A stretch of DNA of 64,000 nucleotides from Calliphora vicina (taxonomy: Eukaryota; Arthropoda; Insecta; Diptera; Calliphoridae), in contig NC_088784.1 in NCBI RefSeq assembly GCF_958450345.1, positions 41,974,278-42,038,277 on the forward strand. The letters run 5' to 3'. Position 1 is the first letter of the stretch; every line of letters begins with the position of its first letter. This document shows, piece after piece, positions 24,053 through 34,637 of this stretch. The notes beneath the pieces were generated by a model, which saw only the letters and a list, made by a program, of their open reading frames with translations, ran no database searches and had not been told where the DNA came from. Both the position numbers and the translations under genes were made by a program.

Positions 24053-24454
24053 TCCTTTCTTGCATATTTCATATTTTATCCAATAAAAAATACTGAAATA
24101 TCATTGGATAAAAGACGAAATTCGCAAGATAGGATTTGATTTTAGACCTATGGTTTCTTGTGGAAAATTTCTTAGAATTTTCTGCTATACGATTTTTCGT
24201 GAAAAAAATCGACACACCCTAATTAATTGCTAAATAAAAAATTTTCTTTCAATTGTAAAGATATAATTATGTACGTTTCTTTCTTATAATTTTCGGGATT
24301 TTAGATTTCCCGAAAATCCCGAAACCCCGGTTCGGGATTTCGGGATTTTTTACCAAATCCCGAACCCCGGGATTTTCAAAAATCAGTCCCGATTAGCATC
24401 TCTAACACGAACACAGCACTCAGTTGGTGTTTATTCGAAAAGCGTCTCTGATAA

Positions 24455-24490
24455 ACTGACTAACGACTGCAACCTCTGCCTCTATTTATA
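24455..24490 (-). promoter_or_regulatory. LTR promoter: TATA box plus initiator
   Basis: TATAAATAG at 24,482-24,490 and TCAGT at 24,455-24,459, both minus strand, have correct core-promoter spacing. The predicted transcript would run toward lower coordinates and quickly enter the hAT insertion ending at 24,404. Activity is unknown. Confidence 0.55.
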
Positions 24491-24917
24491 ACACTGCATT
24501 ACCATCTAGAAAGCTGTATTTCTACAATGTTCTTTAACTGAATATTCGAATTCGAATATACGGTCGCAGCAAACAGCGTTGCCAACATACGATCAATGGT
24601 CAACTGAAAGCCTTTATTCAATGTTAATAATGCCCACAGATATGTTAAAGTTTGGGCACTGCTATTTGAAAGCATTATGCAACTTTAAATCAGCCGTTAA
24701 AATCGTTATATTTGAATTCAAGTACAATTTCGTAACAATATAATTAGAAATTTCTGAAATACAATTGGAAATGGTGTTGTACCTTTTGTTAAGCACAAAT
24801 TTTTTAGAACCCTGACTTGATTGTTTCTAGAAGATTTCAACCCAAATATTATAAATATACCAAAAAACCAATTTTTGTTAAGATGCAAAAAAGTACCTTT
24901 TGTTCTGCGGTTCCACA

Positions 24918-27060
24918 AATGTGAAAATATGCTTTAATGTTAATGCATGTTTAATTATGTTTAATGACATTTTATACGTTTCAGATTTTGTTGATTAATC
25001 TTGAATGATTGGTTAATATGGGGCCATTATTCAAAAATATTTTACCAAAAAAAACTAAGCTTACAGACATTCGTGCATTTTTTTAATATCTTTTAAACAC
25101 AAGTTTTACCAATTAAATAGGCGTTAAACATATATATTTTTTAATTTCGACATTGATAACCAAAAATCTTTTCCATAACGAAAATAATGTTTTGTATTAA
25201 GTATTTACAAACATGGGGATGCTTCTTAAATTGAAATTTTTCGATATTCTCAGGGTCTAAATTGGAAAATTATATTTAAATATTTTTTTTTACATTTTTA
25301 ACCAAGTTTAATCAATAGCTTAACGATGTTTTACAATTTTATACATCATCCACATCTGAACCACTATAATAAACGAAATGGAACAACTATATTTTTAAAT
25401 TATTTTTTTTTGTGCTACATAGATGGTTTAAATAAATAAAATAGAAGTAAAAAATAAAAGTATATATGTATGTTCATGCATGTGTTTTCATATAGGAATA
25501 TAAATAGAATGTCTTACCAAAAATTGCAGAACAATTTTATTGTTCGTCAGCCATTATGGGCGTTAAAACCTTGTGTGACTTGTGGAAATTTGCCAGATAA
25601 ATGGGAAAAAATGCTTTGTAAATTTGTTGGCAATTTCGCAGGATTTTGGTCGTTTAAGTCAAAAAACATACTTTGTCACATCCATATTCAATAGCATACA
25701 TCAACATAAAAATACACTCAACGGAATTTGCATAACTATTTACACAATACAATCATTATCCCTACATGATCCCGAATAGATTTACTATTGAAAAGTAGAA
25801 AATACAGAATATGTCTGAATAGAAAGAGATAAAAAAATTTCTATTTTTACCATTCTAACTATCCTTATCTGTAATTTATCGGCAGTTTTTCATTTCCAGT
25901 ATTCGCGACAAAATATATCGGGAAGTGAAAAATTGACAATATTTCAAGGAAATTTGTTCAGATAAAGTAGCGTGAAAAAAAAATAATTTTGCATTTTTTG
26001 TATAAAAAACACTCTAGTGGAAATACAAAATTACATGTTTTTGTTTCAATTTTATACCAAGGAATTTTTCGACGCTATTTTGAATGAATTTTTAAGTTCT
26101 TGTTTTTTAATCCCGCCTTTCAAAATTTATAATTTTCTAAAAGCAAATAATTAATTATTCCAAGTGTACTTATCGCACATATCAAATATTTACACAGTGA
26201 AGGGACAAGAAATGTACATATTATTACTACCAAAAGTATGCAATACAAAAATTTAGTTTTTTACATACATTAGAACGGCTCAGGAAAAAATTTAATCCGG
26301 TTAAACCTAATTCCATTCAACCAAAATGGTTCTTTATATTTTTAGATATTTCTTCCCTGAATTGTGTTGTGTGAACATAAATTAGTTTTTTGAGAAAGTC
26401 GAGTCTATCTAATGTGCACTAGTAAGTGTGTATTTATATATAAATATTTGCCTCACTGAGTATATTTGTGTTTGTGTAAATAAACAGAAACAAAACTCCC
26501 AAGGGACATGTCCGAAAAATGTCGCGTCTATTGTTACGATTGGAAATAAACTGCAGTGAAATCAATAAAAAATTAGTTTACATTCAAATGTGAATTGAAC
26601 TGCAATGCCAATTTGGTACAATTTGTATTTCGTTACTTACTGAACGACCCCACATTATTGTTGGCTGATTCTTTTTAACTCCTCTATTGTAGAGTAGAGT
26701 TTCTGTAAATGATTTTTATTTACCAATACATTTGGAATAATCCAACAATAACAGCTGCGTGTTGTTGCTGCCATTGAGTGTTAACGTTGATAGTTAGCAA
26801 AAAAAAAATCATTATGATTCTCAACTAGTTAAGACGGAGCCTATTGAATGAAATTGGTTGAAATCAGTTCATTATTTTACATAGCCCCCATACAAATGTT
26901 CTCCCAAAATAGGACTTTATAGTCCATAAATGTCGAATTTATATAGGTGGATATATTTTGCCACACATATTTAAAAATACTAAATAAATATACATTTTAA
27001 GATATTGAGCTCTTCCGTCAATAAATTACCTTACTTTAACGAAATATTTAAAAAAAATTC
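24918..27060. other. No gene supported; possibly low-copy sequence
   Basis: A plus-strand frame at 25,470-25,694 contains SYQKLQNNFIVRQPLWALK and a CVTCG motif but matches no family I recognise and has no splice or start context. A CATAGCCCCCATACAAATG motif near 26,883 belongs to the family described at 48,822. Nothing else is supported. Confidence 0.4.
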
Positions 27061-27530
27061 ATATATGGGGCATTTCATGTCAAGTGAACCAACTTTTGAA
27101 ATCGATGTCTTCCGATCGGGATGAAGGTTTATCAAGGTTAGTTCTATTGGATAGTAACTCAGACACAATTTTTAAACAAGATCGATCTAGAACTCTCTGA
27201 GTTAGAGGGTGTCAAAATTTGACATTTTGGCCAAGCAGGTGTTTTTTCTTATCCATGTATCTTATTACCTATTGTTCTTAGCAAAATGTTTCCCAAATAA
27301 CTTAGATAGCTTTTTCTTCAATCTTTCGAAAAAAAATATTAAAAAAAAAATAAAAAATTTTTAATATTTTTTTTCCGATATCAAAAACTTTTTTGACTTT
27401 TTTTAAAATGAGCTCTTTTTTTTCTTAAAATAAAGCTTTATGTGTATACCAAAATTTTTAAGGCGATTAATGCACGTTAAAGTGATTTTCGGAAGCTATG
27501 ATTAATTATGTACCGATCATAATAAAAATT
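27061..27530 (+). repeat. Copy A of the TATATGGGGCATTTCATG repeat family
   Basis: It begins TATATGGGGCATTTCATGTC, AAGTGAACCAAC, ATCGATGTCTTCCGATCGGG. The same text opens copy C at 32,727 (plus) and, inverted, closes copy B at 30,498. It continues with GACATTTTGGCCAAGCAGG and CAATCTTTCGAAAAAAAAT in the same order as in the others. Copies A and B face each other across 27,061-30,498 and may be one large inverted element or two independent ones. Confidence 0.75.
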
Positions 27531-27536
27531 GGCGAC

Positions 27537-28015
27537 AAGGATAATCGTACTCTAGGGATCAAAATAAGAAACTTTGCCAAGGAACCATACCTCTAAAATG
27601 AAATTTTGAAAAATCCCACATTGACCTATTTAAAGTGTCCCAATTGAGTCTAAATGTATGACCTATCCCCACTAACTTTGGAAGGCCGACGTATGATAAA
27701 TATTAATTTGACGTAGGTAATAAATAATATTAATCATGCGTCTATGAGAATCAGCATAGCTTTATTTTTAAGAATTTGTTTAAACTTTAACCCAACATAA
27801 CTTTTGCTCGCAATGTGCGAAATGATTAACGCGAATAGTTTTAGCGTGCTTAAGTAGCGCAGTCTTCAATTTGGAAAAACAAGCTTAGTCAAATTCTCCA
27901 AATTTTTTGAAATTTGACCTTTGGTTCAAAATAAGGAACATCAGAATTCATTTTAGAGGTATGGTTCCTGGGGCAAAGTTTATTATTTTTATCCCTAGAC
28001 TACGATTAGCTTTCT
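27537..28015. mobile_element. Foldback MITE with CTAGGGATCAAAATAAG arms
   Basis: The left arm carries TCTAGGGATCAAAATAAGAA and GGAACCATACCTCTAAAATG. The inverted right arm has TCTAGGGATAAAAATAATAA and GGAACCATACCTCTAAAATG. Arms are about 75 bp. A relative of one half lies at 31,055-31,195. Confidence 0.65.
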
Positions 28016-29339
28016 TCAGTTCATTAAAAAAATTTGTCCAATCCGTCCAATATTTTGAGTTTTTACCATCCAAGAAACAACTCTAGAGGGAATGAACCTG
28101 TAACTTGATTTTTTATGGCCTTGCAATCTTGAAGCATTCAAATTAACAGATATAAAATTGATTGCTTAGCAACACTGCAACACCAAGGTCACAGCTAAGT
28201 AACCTGATAAAGTTATTTTATTAAACATGTCATTTCCCCGATTCAGATTAACAACTATTTTAGAGCGCAAACCCTTAATGGAAATGGTGGCGTTTCTTTG
28301 GGGATCAAATGAAGCTAAAATTGTATCAAGTTTAAAAGTAAAATAAAAATGACATTACGACTTCATGACAATAACAGATGTGATGAAAATTTAAAGTTAT
28401 TTAGTAGCGGTGTTTCGATACACTCACAATCTTGACATAGAAAAAGGTTTTGTACAAAACCAATTTACCAGACTGAAACTGATTACTTCAAATTGAAAAA
28501 AAACGATTCAAACAAATGGTCAATAAATGAATCATACACAATAAGTGTGGTCGCTGGTGAACTGTTTTTAGAAGCAAATGAGCTTAATTGAAAGAATTAG
28601 CCAAATCATGTCTCATCGTAAAGACTTGTGGGAATCTCATGAAAGTGACACGGCAAATTCTCACAGTTATCATTACAGAAATATGTTCATAAGTATCTAT
28701 GTAAAAACATGTAAGTTGATTTGTACACATTCATGTAGATAAACACACACAAAAACACTCAGACATTAATACATTCACACTGATAGATATGTATAATATT
28801 TGTACACTTGTACTATATAATCAGTTTGCTGATGAGCTTAATTGGCGCATAAAATGAAATCGAAAACGAAAATGAAAAACACTAATAATAAGATACAACC
28901 CAGTTGACCACGGCTTTAGCTCATTATGTTTTCTCAATCGTTTCTCGAGCAAAACATTCAAGAACGACTACTAGAGAACGAGCTTCTAGAGCTCATCTGT
29001 CGCTCAGTTTCTGGCAGCAAATCGTACGATTTGGAAGGTTCGCTGATGATATCAATAGCGAGTCTTCAGTAATATCATTTGTGAATCGTACAATCTTCTG
29101 CAGTGTTTCGATCTCGATATTGAGAAAAGTTTTTACATAACCTTTAAGCCGCTTATATATTGCGTTTTAATCGGATCATTAGTTTCGGAATTATAATAAC
29201 AAATTGAAGCAAAAAATATATTTTTTATACGAAAATAGCAAATATTTTTGTTTTAAAAAAATCATGAAAAATCTAAAAAGGCAGAAATTGTTCAGCCACA
29301 TGTAATAGGAACAAAATGAGATATCGGTCATAAAAATCT
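28016..29339. other. Gene-free, apparently low-copy stretch with TTCnnGAA-type motifs
   Basis: I find no relative of 28,540-29,200 elsewhere in the window, and its base composition is less AT-rich than the surroundings. TTCTCGAG (28,942), TTCAAGAA (28,957) and TTCTAGAG (28,984) lie within 50 bp and resemble heat-shock-element half-sites. A TTATATATTG stretch follows near 29,152. A 78-codon ORF here has no domain. It could be host regulatory or untranslated sequence, but this is only suggestive. Confidence 0.3.
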
Positions 29340-29966
29340 CGCTTTCCACTACGAGACCAAAAAGCTCTTAAAGGAATAGACCTAAGCTTTCTTTTGAACA
29401 AAAAAAAAATTAAAAAAGGGCCCCTTTTGAAAAAAAAAATCAAAAATTGTATATTTTGAGTTACAAAACATTTATTTTGCTATATATCCCACTCGCATCC
29501 CACTAAGTGACCAAATAGATCTTCAAGGACTAGACCCAAGCTTTCTTTTGAGCAAAAAAAATTTAAAAAAGGGCCCATTTTGGAAAAAAAAGTTCGATTT
29601 TGAAAAAAAAAAAAAAAAAAGTGAAAAATTGCATGTTTTGAGTTACAAAACATTTATTTTGAAAGATATCCCACTCGCATCCCACTAAGCCACCAAATAG
29701 GTCTGAAAGGAATATATCGATGCTTTCTTTTGAGCAAAAAAAAAATTAAAAAGGGTCCATTTTGAAAAAAAAGTCAACAAAGTTTTTGATTTTGCAAAAA
29801 AAGTCAAAAATTGTATGTTTTGATTTACAAAACCTTTTTTTTTTATAGATATCAAACTCGCATCACACTAAGCGACCAACTAGGTCTTCAAGGAAAATAT
29901 ATAGGCTTTATTTTAAGAAAAAGGGCCCATTTTGAAAAAAAAGCTAAAAAAAAGTTTTTGATTTCG
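29340..29966. repeat. Tandem array, period 182 bp, about 3.5 units
   Basis: The motif TCCCACTCGCATCCCACTAA starts at 29,487 and 29,669, with a diverged copy at 29,851: exactly 182 bp each time. Each unit contains AAGCTTTCTTTTGAGCAAAA, AAAGGGCCCATTTTG and GAGTTACAAAACATTTATTT. Confidence 0.85.
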
Positions 29967-30498
29967 GAAAAAAATATTAAACATTTTTTATTTTTTTTTT
30001 TTAAATATTTTTTTTAGAAAGATTGAAGAAATAGCTATCTAAACTATTTGGAACACATTTTGCTAAGAACAATAGGTAATAAGTTACATGGATGAGAAAA
30101 ATCACATGTTTGGCCAAAATGTCAAATTTTGACCCCCTCTGATGGCCGAACCATTTTATGGTACCAGGAGATCAGAATTCTGTAGTAGGTTGAAATTGCA
30201 TAATAAAAATATTTAAATCCTTATAACTATTATACGGCTTAACCGATTTGAAAGATATTGGTATCAATGAAAAGCCCTTGAATTCAGCTTTCCCCTGAAT
30301 ATGAAAAATGTTTTGAGCGGCTAACATAAGCGGTTGCTTAATCGTGAAATTTTAGAAACTCGCTTCTAATTAAAAAACTATTCGACATATTCAAATGAAA
30401 CTTATTTTATCAGATTGCTGACTAGGTGTAAATTTCATCCCGATCGGAAGACATCGATTTTAATAGTTGGTTCACTTGGCGTGAAATCCCCCATATAT
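29340..30498 (-). repeat. Copy B of the TATATGGGG repeat family with 182-bp tandem units
   Basis: Inverted relative to copies A and C, ending CCCGATCGGAAGACATCGAT, GGTTCACTTGGC and CCCCCATATAT at 30,498. About four tandem units occupy 29,340-29,966. The array and the family terminus occur together again in copy C (reverse order), so the minisatellite is part of the element. Confidence 0.75.
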
Positions 30499-30803
30499 AA
30501 AAATTAATGTAAATTGTTATTACGAAATATCTGGTGAACTACAACAGTGAAAGACGCAAAACTTCGTAGAATTTTCTTCGGTATCATTGTGCGCATAAAT
30601 AGACGTGGCACATACAAAGTAAATCGTTATTTTTGAATATCTGGAGAACTGTAAAGGTTGAAGTTTAGAATACCTATATACCTATAATTATTTTAGAATA
30701 ACTATATAACTTTTCTATCTAGAGTCTTCTAACATTTTAAAAAATACTTTCCTATCATTGTAAGTAGTTTGACTAAAAATAGGCTTGATAGAAAAACACA
30801 CAA

Positions 30804-31061
30804 AATTTAAACGAGACGACCATTATAACTGGAAATTATAAAGGGACAGATGTATTGCAACGTATTCCGATGATAAGTTCGAAAATGCATTTTTATTTTA
30901 AGCTATTGCAGTTTCCTTTTCGCCTGGCATTTTTAATAACAATTTATAAAGCTCAAGGTCAGTCTTTGCAATTTTTGTGGAATAAATTTAGAAAATTCAT
31001 GTTGTCAAATGGAAAACTTTATGTAGAATCGCAAAAAAATCGCCCATGTGAAAAGGAAATT
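30804..31061 (+). pseudogene. Helitron helicase C-terminal fragment
   Basis: The plus-strand frame reads IITGNYKGTD, then QRIPMISSKMHFYFKLLQFP, RLAFLITIYKAQGQSL and NGKLYVES. This is the end of the Pif1-type helicase domain of Helitron Rep/helicase proteins (IPRIP...FKRLQFPVRLAFAMTINKAQGQSL...HGQLYVACSR), which unwinds DNA during rolling-circle transposition. Decay includes loss of the terminal CSR and substitutions in the CG and PCF positions, and the frame then runs into an unrelated repeat at about 31,055. No Rep domain or CTRR end was found. Confidence 0.85.
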
Positions 31062-31195
31062 CGTATTCTAGGGATCAAAATAAGAAATTTTGCCCAAGGA
31101 ACCATACCTCTGGGACACTTTAAATGAGTCAAAGTGAGATTTTTCAAAATTTACCTTTGGGTCAAAATAAGGAACATCAGAATTCATATTTTAGA
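31055..31195 (+). repeat. Fragment of the CTAGGGATCAAAATAAG family
   Basis: TCTAGGGATCAAAATAAGAA, GGAACCATACCTCTG and AAGGAACATCAGAATTCAT match the MITE at 27,537-28,015. It joins the Helitron fragment directly. Confidence 0.65.
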
Positions 31196-32726
31196 AAATC
31201 CGGTCAAGTGGGAAATAACACAACTACATTTAAGCAAATATAAATAAGAGACAAAAACAAAATGGTAATATTAAACAACAATATTATTGAATGACAAAGT
31301 GTCATAAATCATAAGACGCTGCTGCTGCCTTTTTCTCACATTTTCTCTGCTTCGTCTTATAATTATACTTGAACTCCAGCAGTTTAAGGTTGAAATGGTT
31401 CGAGTTTTTGTTTGAATTTCGATTTAGGTTGCTTCTGCTGGTTTGCATCAATAGAGGCTGTTAAAATTTAAACACCTAGATATGTTAGAAAGAGAGCTTG
31501 TTTGAAAATGGTTTAGATTGAAGTCCATTGACATACTCATGTTAAATCTATTTCAATAATATTGACAAATGCGTACGTTTTGTACGAACAACAAGCCACT
31601 GACCCAAAACATGCTCTATATGTATTTTTATATGCCCCCATCGAATCATGTGACAACCCTTTTATTTGTTGACAATTTTTTTTTATATATTTTACATGAG
31701 GAAACTGATATCATAATAAAACACACATTCAGTCATTCATAAATATTACAGAAAATCTGTTGATGTTGGTCGTGAAAAATGTGCTAAAAGGATATTAAAT
31801 ATTTTTGTCAAGGAATCCTTTTAAAAATACCCTCTGGTTGCCCTCTTAAGTGACTCTTTTCAGCATTGAATGGGTTTGTTTAGCTTTAATTTTGATTTTA
31901 TGTGAATTTATACATTTGGTATAACTTTTTCTAATATCTCTACAAAACCTTTCTATAGATACATACATACATACCTTTGTATACATACAGTATGCAAAGA
32001 CTGATTTGACACAATGAAAAATATCAAACGTTTTTTCTCTAAATATACTATGTATGTTTTCTTATGCTAATTCTAAACTGCACAGAATATACATATCAAT
32101 TTCAAAACTGCTTCTAGGGAAGATATACTGGTAAAAGAACTAGATTTCGAATGATTCCTAATAAGGTCAACGCCAAACTAGTACAAGTACCCACTATAAG
32201 TATGCGTTATAGAATTAGTTGCGGAAATAATATGCATACATATTATTCCTAATAAACATTAACAATTCCTGGATTTTCAGCTGTTTCACGAATCGATTTT
32301 TGAATTATTTAAAAAATTAATTTGAAAATGAATAAAAGATCTCTTATTTTGAGAAAAATTAAAAAAATATTTTCAAAATTTCTTTAGCACATTTTTTGTG
32401 TATTTTTACCAATTTTTGGCATTTTTTTTTTCAAAAAAATCTATTACTTTTTCCTAATTAAGTTTTGGAATCACTGGTTCTTGGTCTAATCAAAAAAAAT
32501 GTGTTTTAAAAACTACCAAACTGTTTACCCAGATTTGGCCCTATTTGGACTGAAAACAACGTTTAAAATTCTATCAATATTGGATTCATAATTTGTCATA
32601 AAATGAATTTTTCCGCTTTTGCCCCTAATATATTCTTGATCATTTTTCAAAAATTAGTAAAATTTTTACCCCTAAAGAGTTCAAATATCCAAAAGGAACC
32701 AAATTTAATTTGGTATTTTACGATAG
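31196..32726. other. No gene seen; microsatellite near 31,959
   Basis: AT-rich, apparently low-copy sequence with (ACAT)n at 31,959-31,975. No domain-bearing frame. Confidence 0.4.
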
Positions 32727-33300
32727 GTATATGGGGAATTTCATGTCAAGTGAACCAACTTTTGAAATCGATGTCTTCCGATTGGGATGAAATTTGCACC
32801 AGAAATTTCCAATAGAACTGGATAATAACTCAGACACAATTTTTCAACAAGATCGGTCGAGAACTCTCAAAATTTGACATTTTGGCCAAGCAGGTGTTTT
32901 TGCTTATCCATGTAGCTAATTACATATTGTTCTTTGTGTCCCAAATAGTTTGGATAGCTCTTTCTTTAATCTTTCGAAAAAAAAATATTAAAAAAAAATA
33001 AAAAATGTTTGATATTTTTTTCCGAAATCAAAAACTTTTTTGACTTTTTTGTTTTCCAATGCTCAAAGCTTAGGTCTTTTCCTTTCAGACCTATTTTGTC
33101 GCTTATTGGGATGTGAGTGGAATATCTATCAAAATAAATATTTTGTAACTCAAGACATACAATTATTGACTTTTTTTAACAATTTCGAACTTTTTTTCAA
33201 AATGGGCCCTTTTTAATTTTTTTTTGGCGAAAAAGAAAGCTTAGTTGATTTCCTTTAATTTCCTGTTTTGTCGCTTAGTGCGAATCTAAGTCTGGATGTG
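32727..33300 (+). repeat. Copy C of the TATATGGGG repeat family, truncated
   Basis: Starts TATATGGGGAATTTCATGTC then AAGTGAACCAACTTTTGAAA and continues through GACATTTTGGCCAAGCAGG to about 1.5 inverted versions of the 182-bp unit (GTCGCTTATTGGGATGTGAG near 33,098 and GTCGCTTAGTGCG near 33,270, here 172 bp apart). Confidence 0.75.
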
Positions 33301-33396
33301 GTAATGAATTATACTGTCCTAGTCCTGGTAAAATACCCCAAAATCGGGAAAATTCCGATTCAACCCAAGAACGAATACGTTCCATAGTGTATCCAC

Positions 33397-34589
33397 TAGC
33401 GTATTCGAATTATTCGATTTTTCTCTTGTTTGAATAAAACGAATAAGAGATTTTAGCTTGTTCGAATTATTCGATCACACGTTTAAAATTAATCGAATTA
33501 TTCGAATAATTTAATTTTTTTTTAAAAAAGTAAAGAATGAAGTTTTGAAAAACAAAAGTAAAGTTAAAGTTAACAATTCAAGTATTGATAATGCTAAAAA
33601 ACATTCGAAAACAAAGTTCATCATTCAATTTTCAACAGAAATATTCTGATCAGATTAACTCCCGAACAATCTACAAAACAATTGACTAGCAAACTCTTTA
33701 GTTTTCGCATTGGAGATATGCTTTAAAAAATTTGAGCTAGTTGGACATGATCCTGAATTCAAATACAATATAAACGTATTAATAACTAATTCTTTACTAA
33801 ATGGATTATTCACTTTTTCTAAATTATTTATAACAAATTGTATTATACATCAAGCTCTATCAACGTTGCCGAATCTTTGCTTAATAAAGTGGTCTTGGGG
33901 AATTACACAATAAAGGTTTGCAATATTTGTGTATATCATTCGATTTATTAAATATTTGGATTAATAACATCATTTATATACATATATTTTGAGATCATGG
34001 CCTTCATATATGTACATATTTCAATGTAATCATTATAAATGTCATCCTCAATATCACTTTCGACGACCGTTTCAAAATCACATTCTCCATCACATTCAAC
34101 TCTACTTTAATCTAATTTAATATTTTGATTATTAATAGCGATTCTTCTTATATTTCGCCAGCTAAATAATAAAAAATTTATTCCGTACCTTTTATTTTCA
34201 TTGGTTCAAATCCTAATTTAAAAATTTTGAAAGATTTGTTTTTAGAATTGTAACTTCTTGCAGTACTATTTATATATTTATAGAAGGAGCTATCGGAACA
34301 CTCATCTACAGTGATCGAAAGTCCCTTTGTCTTTAGTTATTTTTCGAATTTCAAAAACAATACAAATTTTGTGAGTCATTATTAATTATTTAAATTTGAA
34401 ATTATGAAAAATTTTAAGCAATAAATTTAAATATACATATATGAACATTTATTCGTTTTATTCGATTATTCTACATAAAATTGTTCAATTATTCGTTATT
34501 CGAAAATAGCCATTTTTAAATTGTTCGAATAATTATTCGTAAGAAATTATTCGATTAATCGAACGATCATTAGTCGAATGAATACCCTA
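33397..34589. mobile_element. hAT element, TAGCGTATTCGAATTATTCG ends, TSD GTATCCA
   Basis: Flanks GTATCCAC (33,389-33,396) and GTATCCAA (34,590-34,597) match at 7 of 8. Ends TAGCGTATTCGAATTATTCG and, inverted, TAGGGTATTCATTCGACTAA. Many ATTCGAATAAT sub-terminal repeats. A minus-strand stretch at 34,040-34,120 would encode an Asp/Glu-rich peptide, perhaps the tail of a lost transposase-linked ORF. Relatives: 6,554-8,558, 46,930-47,030 and 48,655-48,794. Confidence 0.85.
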
Positions 34590-34637
34590 GTATCCAAGTG
34601 GGATGCCACAGAACGGTTCTTATAAACGAGTTCTCAG

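Larger units (their letters stand above)
23144..24221. mobile_element. TIR element TAGGCTGGGTCGA nested in the hAT MITE
   Basis: The left arm contains GTATAGCAGAAACGCAATCT and ACCATAGGTCTAAAATCAAA. The inverted right arm contains TCGTATAGCAGAAAATTCTA and ACCATAGGTCTAAAATCAAA, with ends TAGG(C/G)TGGGTCGA and TAGGGTGTGTCGA. No certain TSD. The arms are about 120 and 170 bp and enclose another element. Confidence 0.75.
22748..24404. mobile_element. hAT MITE, TAGAGATGCC ends, TSD ACACGAAC
   Basis: Perfect 8-bp duplications ACACGAAC (22,740-22,747; 24,405-24,412) bound the termini TAGAGATGCCAAACGGG and, inverted, TAGAGATGCTAATCGGG. The interior is rich in CCCGGGATTTT / AAAATCCCGGG motifs in both orientations. 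Removing the element at 23,144-24,221 leaves about 578 bp, close to the 589 bp of the sister copy at 34,638. Confidence 0.9.
22388..24737 (-). mobile_element. Solo LTR of a gypsy-type retrotransposon, minus strand
   Basis: Ends read TATTACG (decayed TGTTACG) on the left and CGTAACA on the right, an inverted LTR terminus, flanked by the 4-bp duplication ATAT (22,384-22,387; 24,738-24,741). ATAT targets are typical of the 17.6/297 group of gypsy elements. On the minus strand a TATAAATAG box (24,482-24,490) is followed 33 bp downstream by a TCAGT initiator (24,455-24,459) and an AATAAA. Without the hAT insertion at 22,748 the LTR is 685 bp. No internal retroviral-type coding region remains. Confidence 0.75.
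21843..24768. repeat. Inverted array of 21-bp units, split by a solo LTR
   Basis: About 13 plus-orientation units of the type ATTTCAGAAATTTCCAATTG (21,848-22,127) are followed by about 12 units in the opposite orientation (22,140-22,387, resuming at 24,742-24,768). The extreme ends mirror each other (ACCATTTCTAATTGTATTTC and inverted ACCATTTCCAATTGTATTTC). The period is 21 bp, so one frame encodes a seven-residue repeat (105 codons, 21,897-22,214) that is only a by-product. The organisation recalls the tandem-repeat arms of Drosophila Foldback elements. Confidence 0.8.
21451..24917. mobile_element. Outermost TIR element (AACAAAAGGTACTTTTT ends) of a nested block
   Basis: Left end GAACAAAAGGTACTTTTTCG and inverted right end GAACAAAAGGTACTTTTTTG. 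An uninterrupted relative of about 535 bp at 50,862-51,398 shows the same internal order (CTGCATGAACCTGGAACTGG, TAAATGTTAAGGATGTTTGA, TTGATTGTTTGCTAGAAGAT). Here the two halves (21,451-21,842 and 24,769-24,917) are separated by about 2.9 kb of later insertions. Ends are fixed by comparison rather than by a clear TSD. Confidence 0.75.

Noticed and set aside
25470..25779. Frame with CVTCG motif
   Set aside because: A single CxxC in a 74-codon ORF is not evidence of a zinc-binding protein.
28904..29140. 78-codon ORF in the low-copy island
   Set aside because: No domain or homologous frame; the region is better described as possible regulatory sequence.
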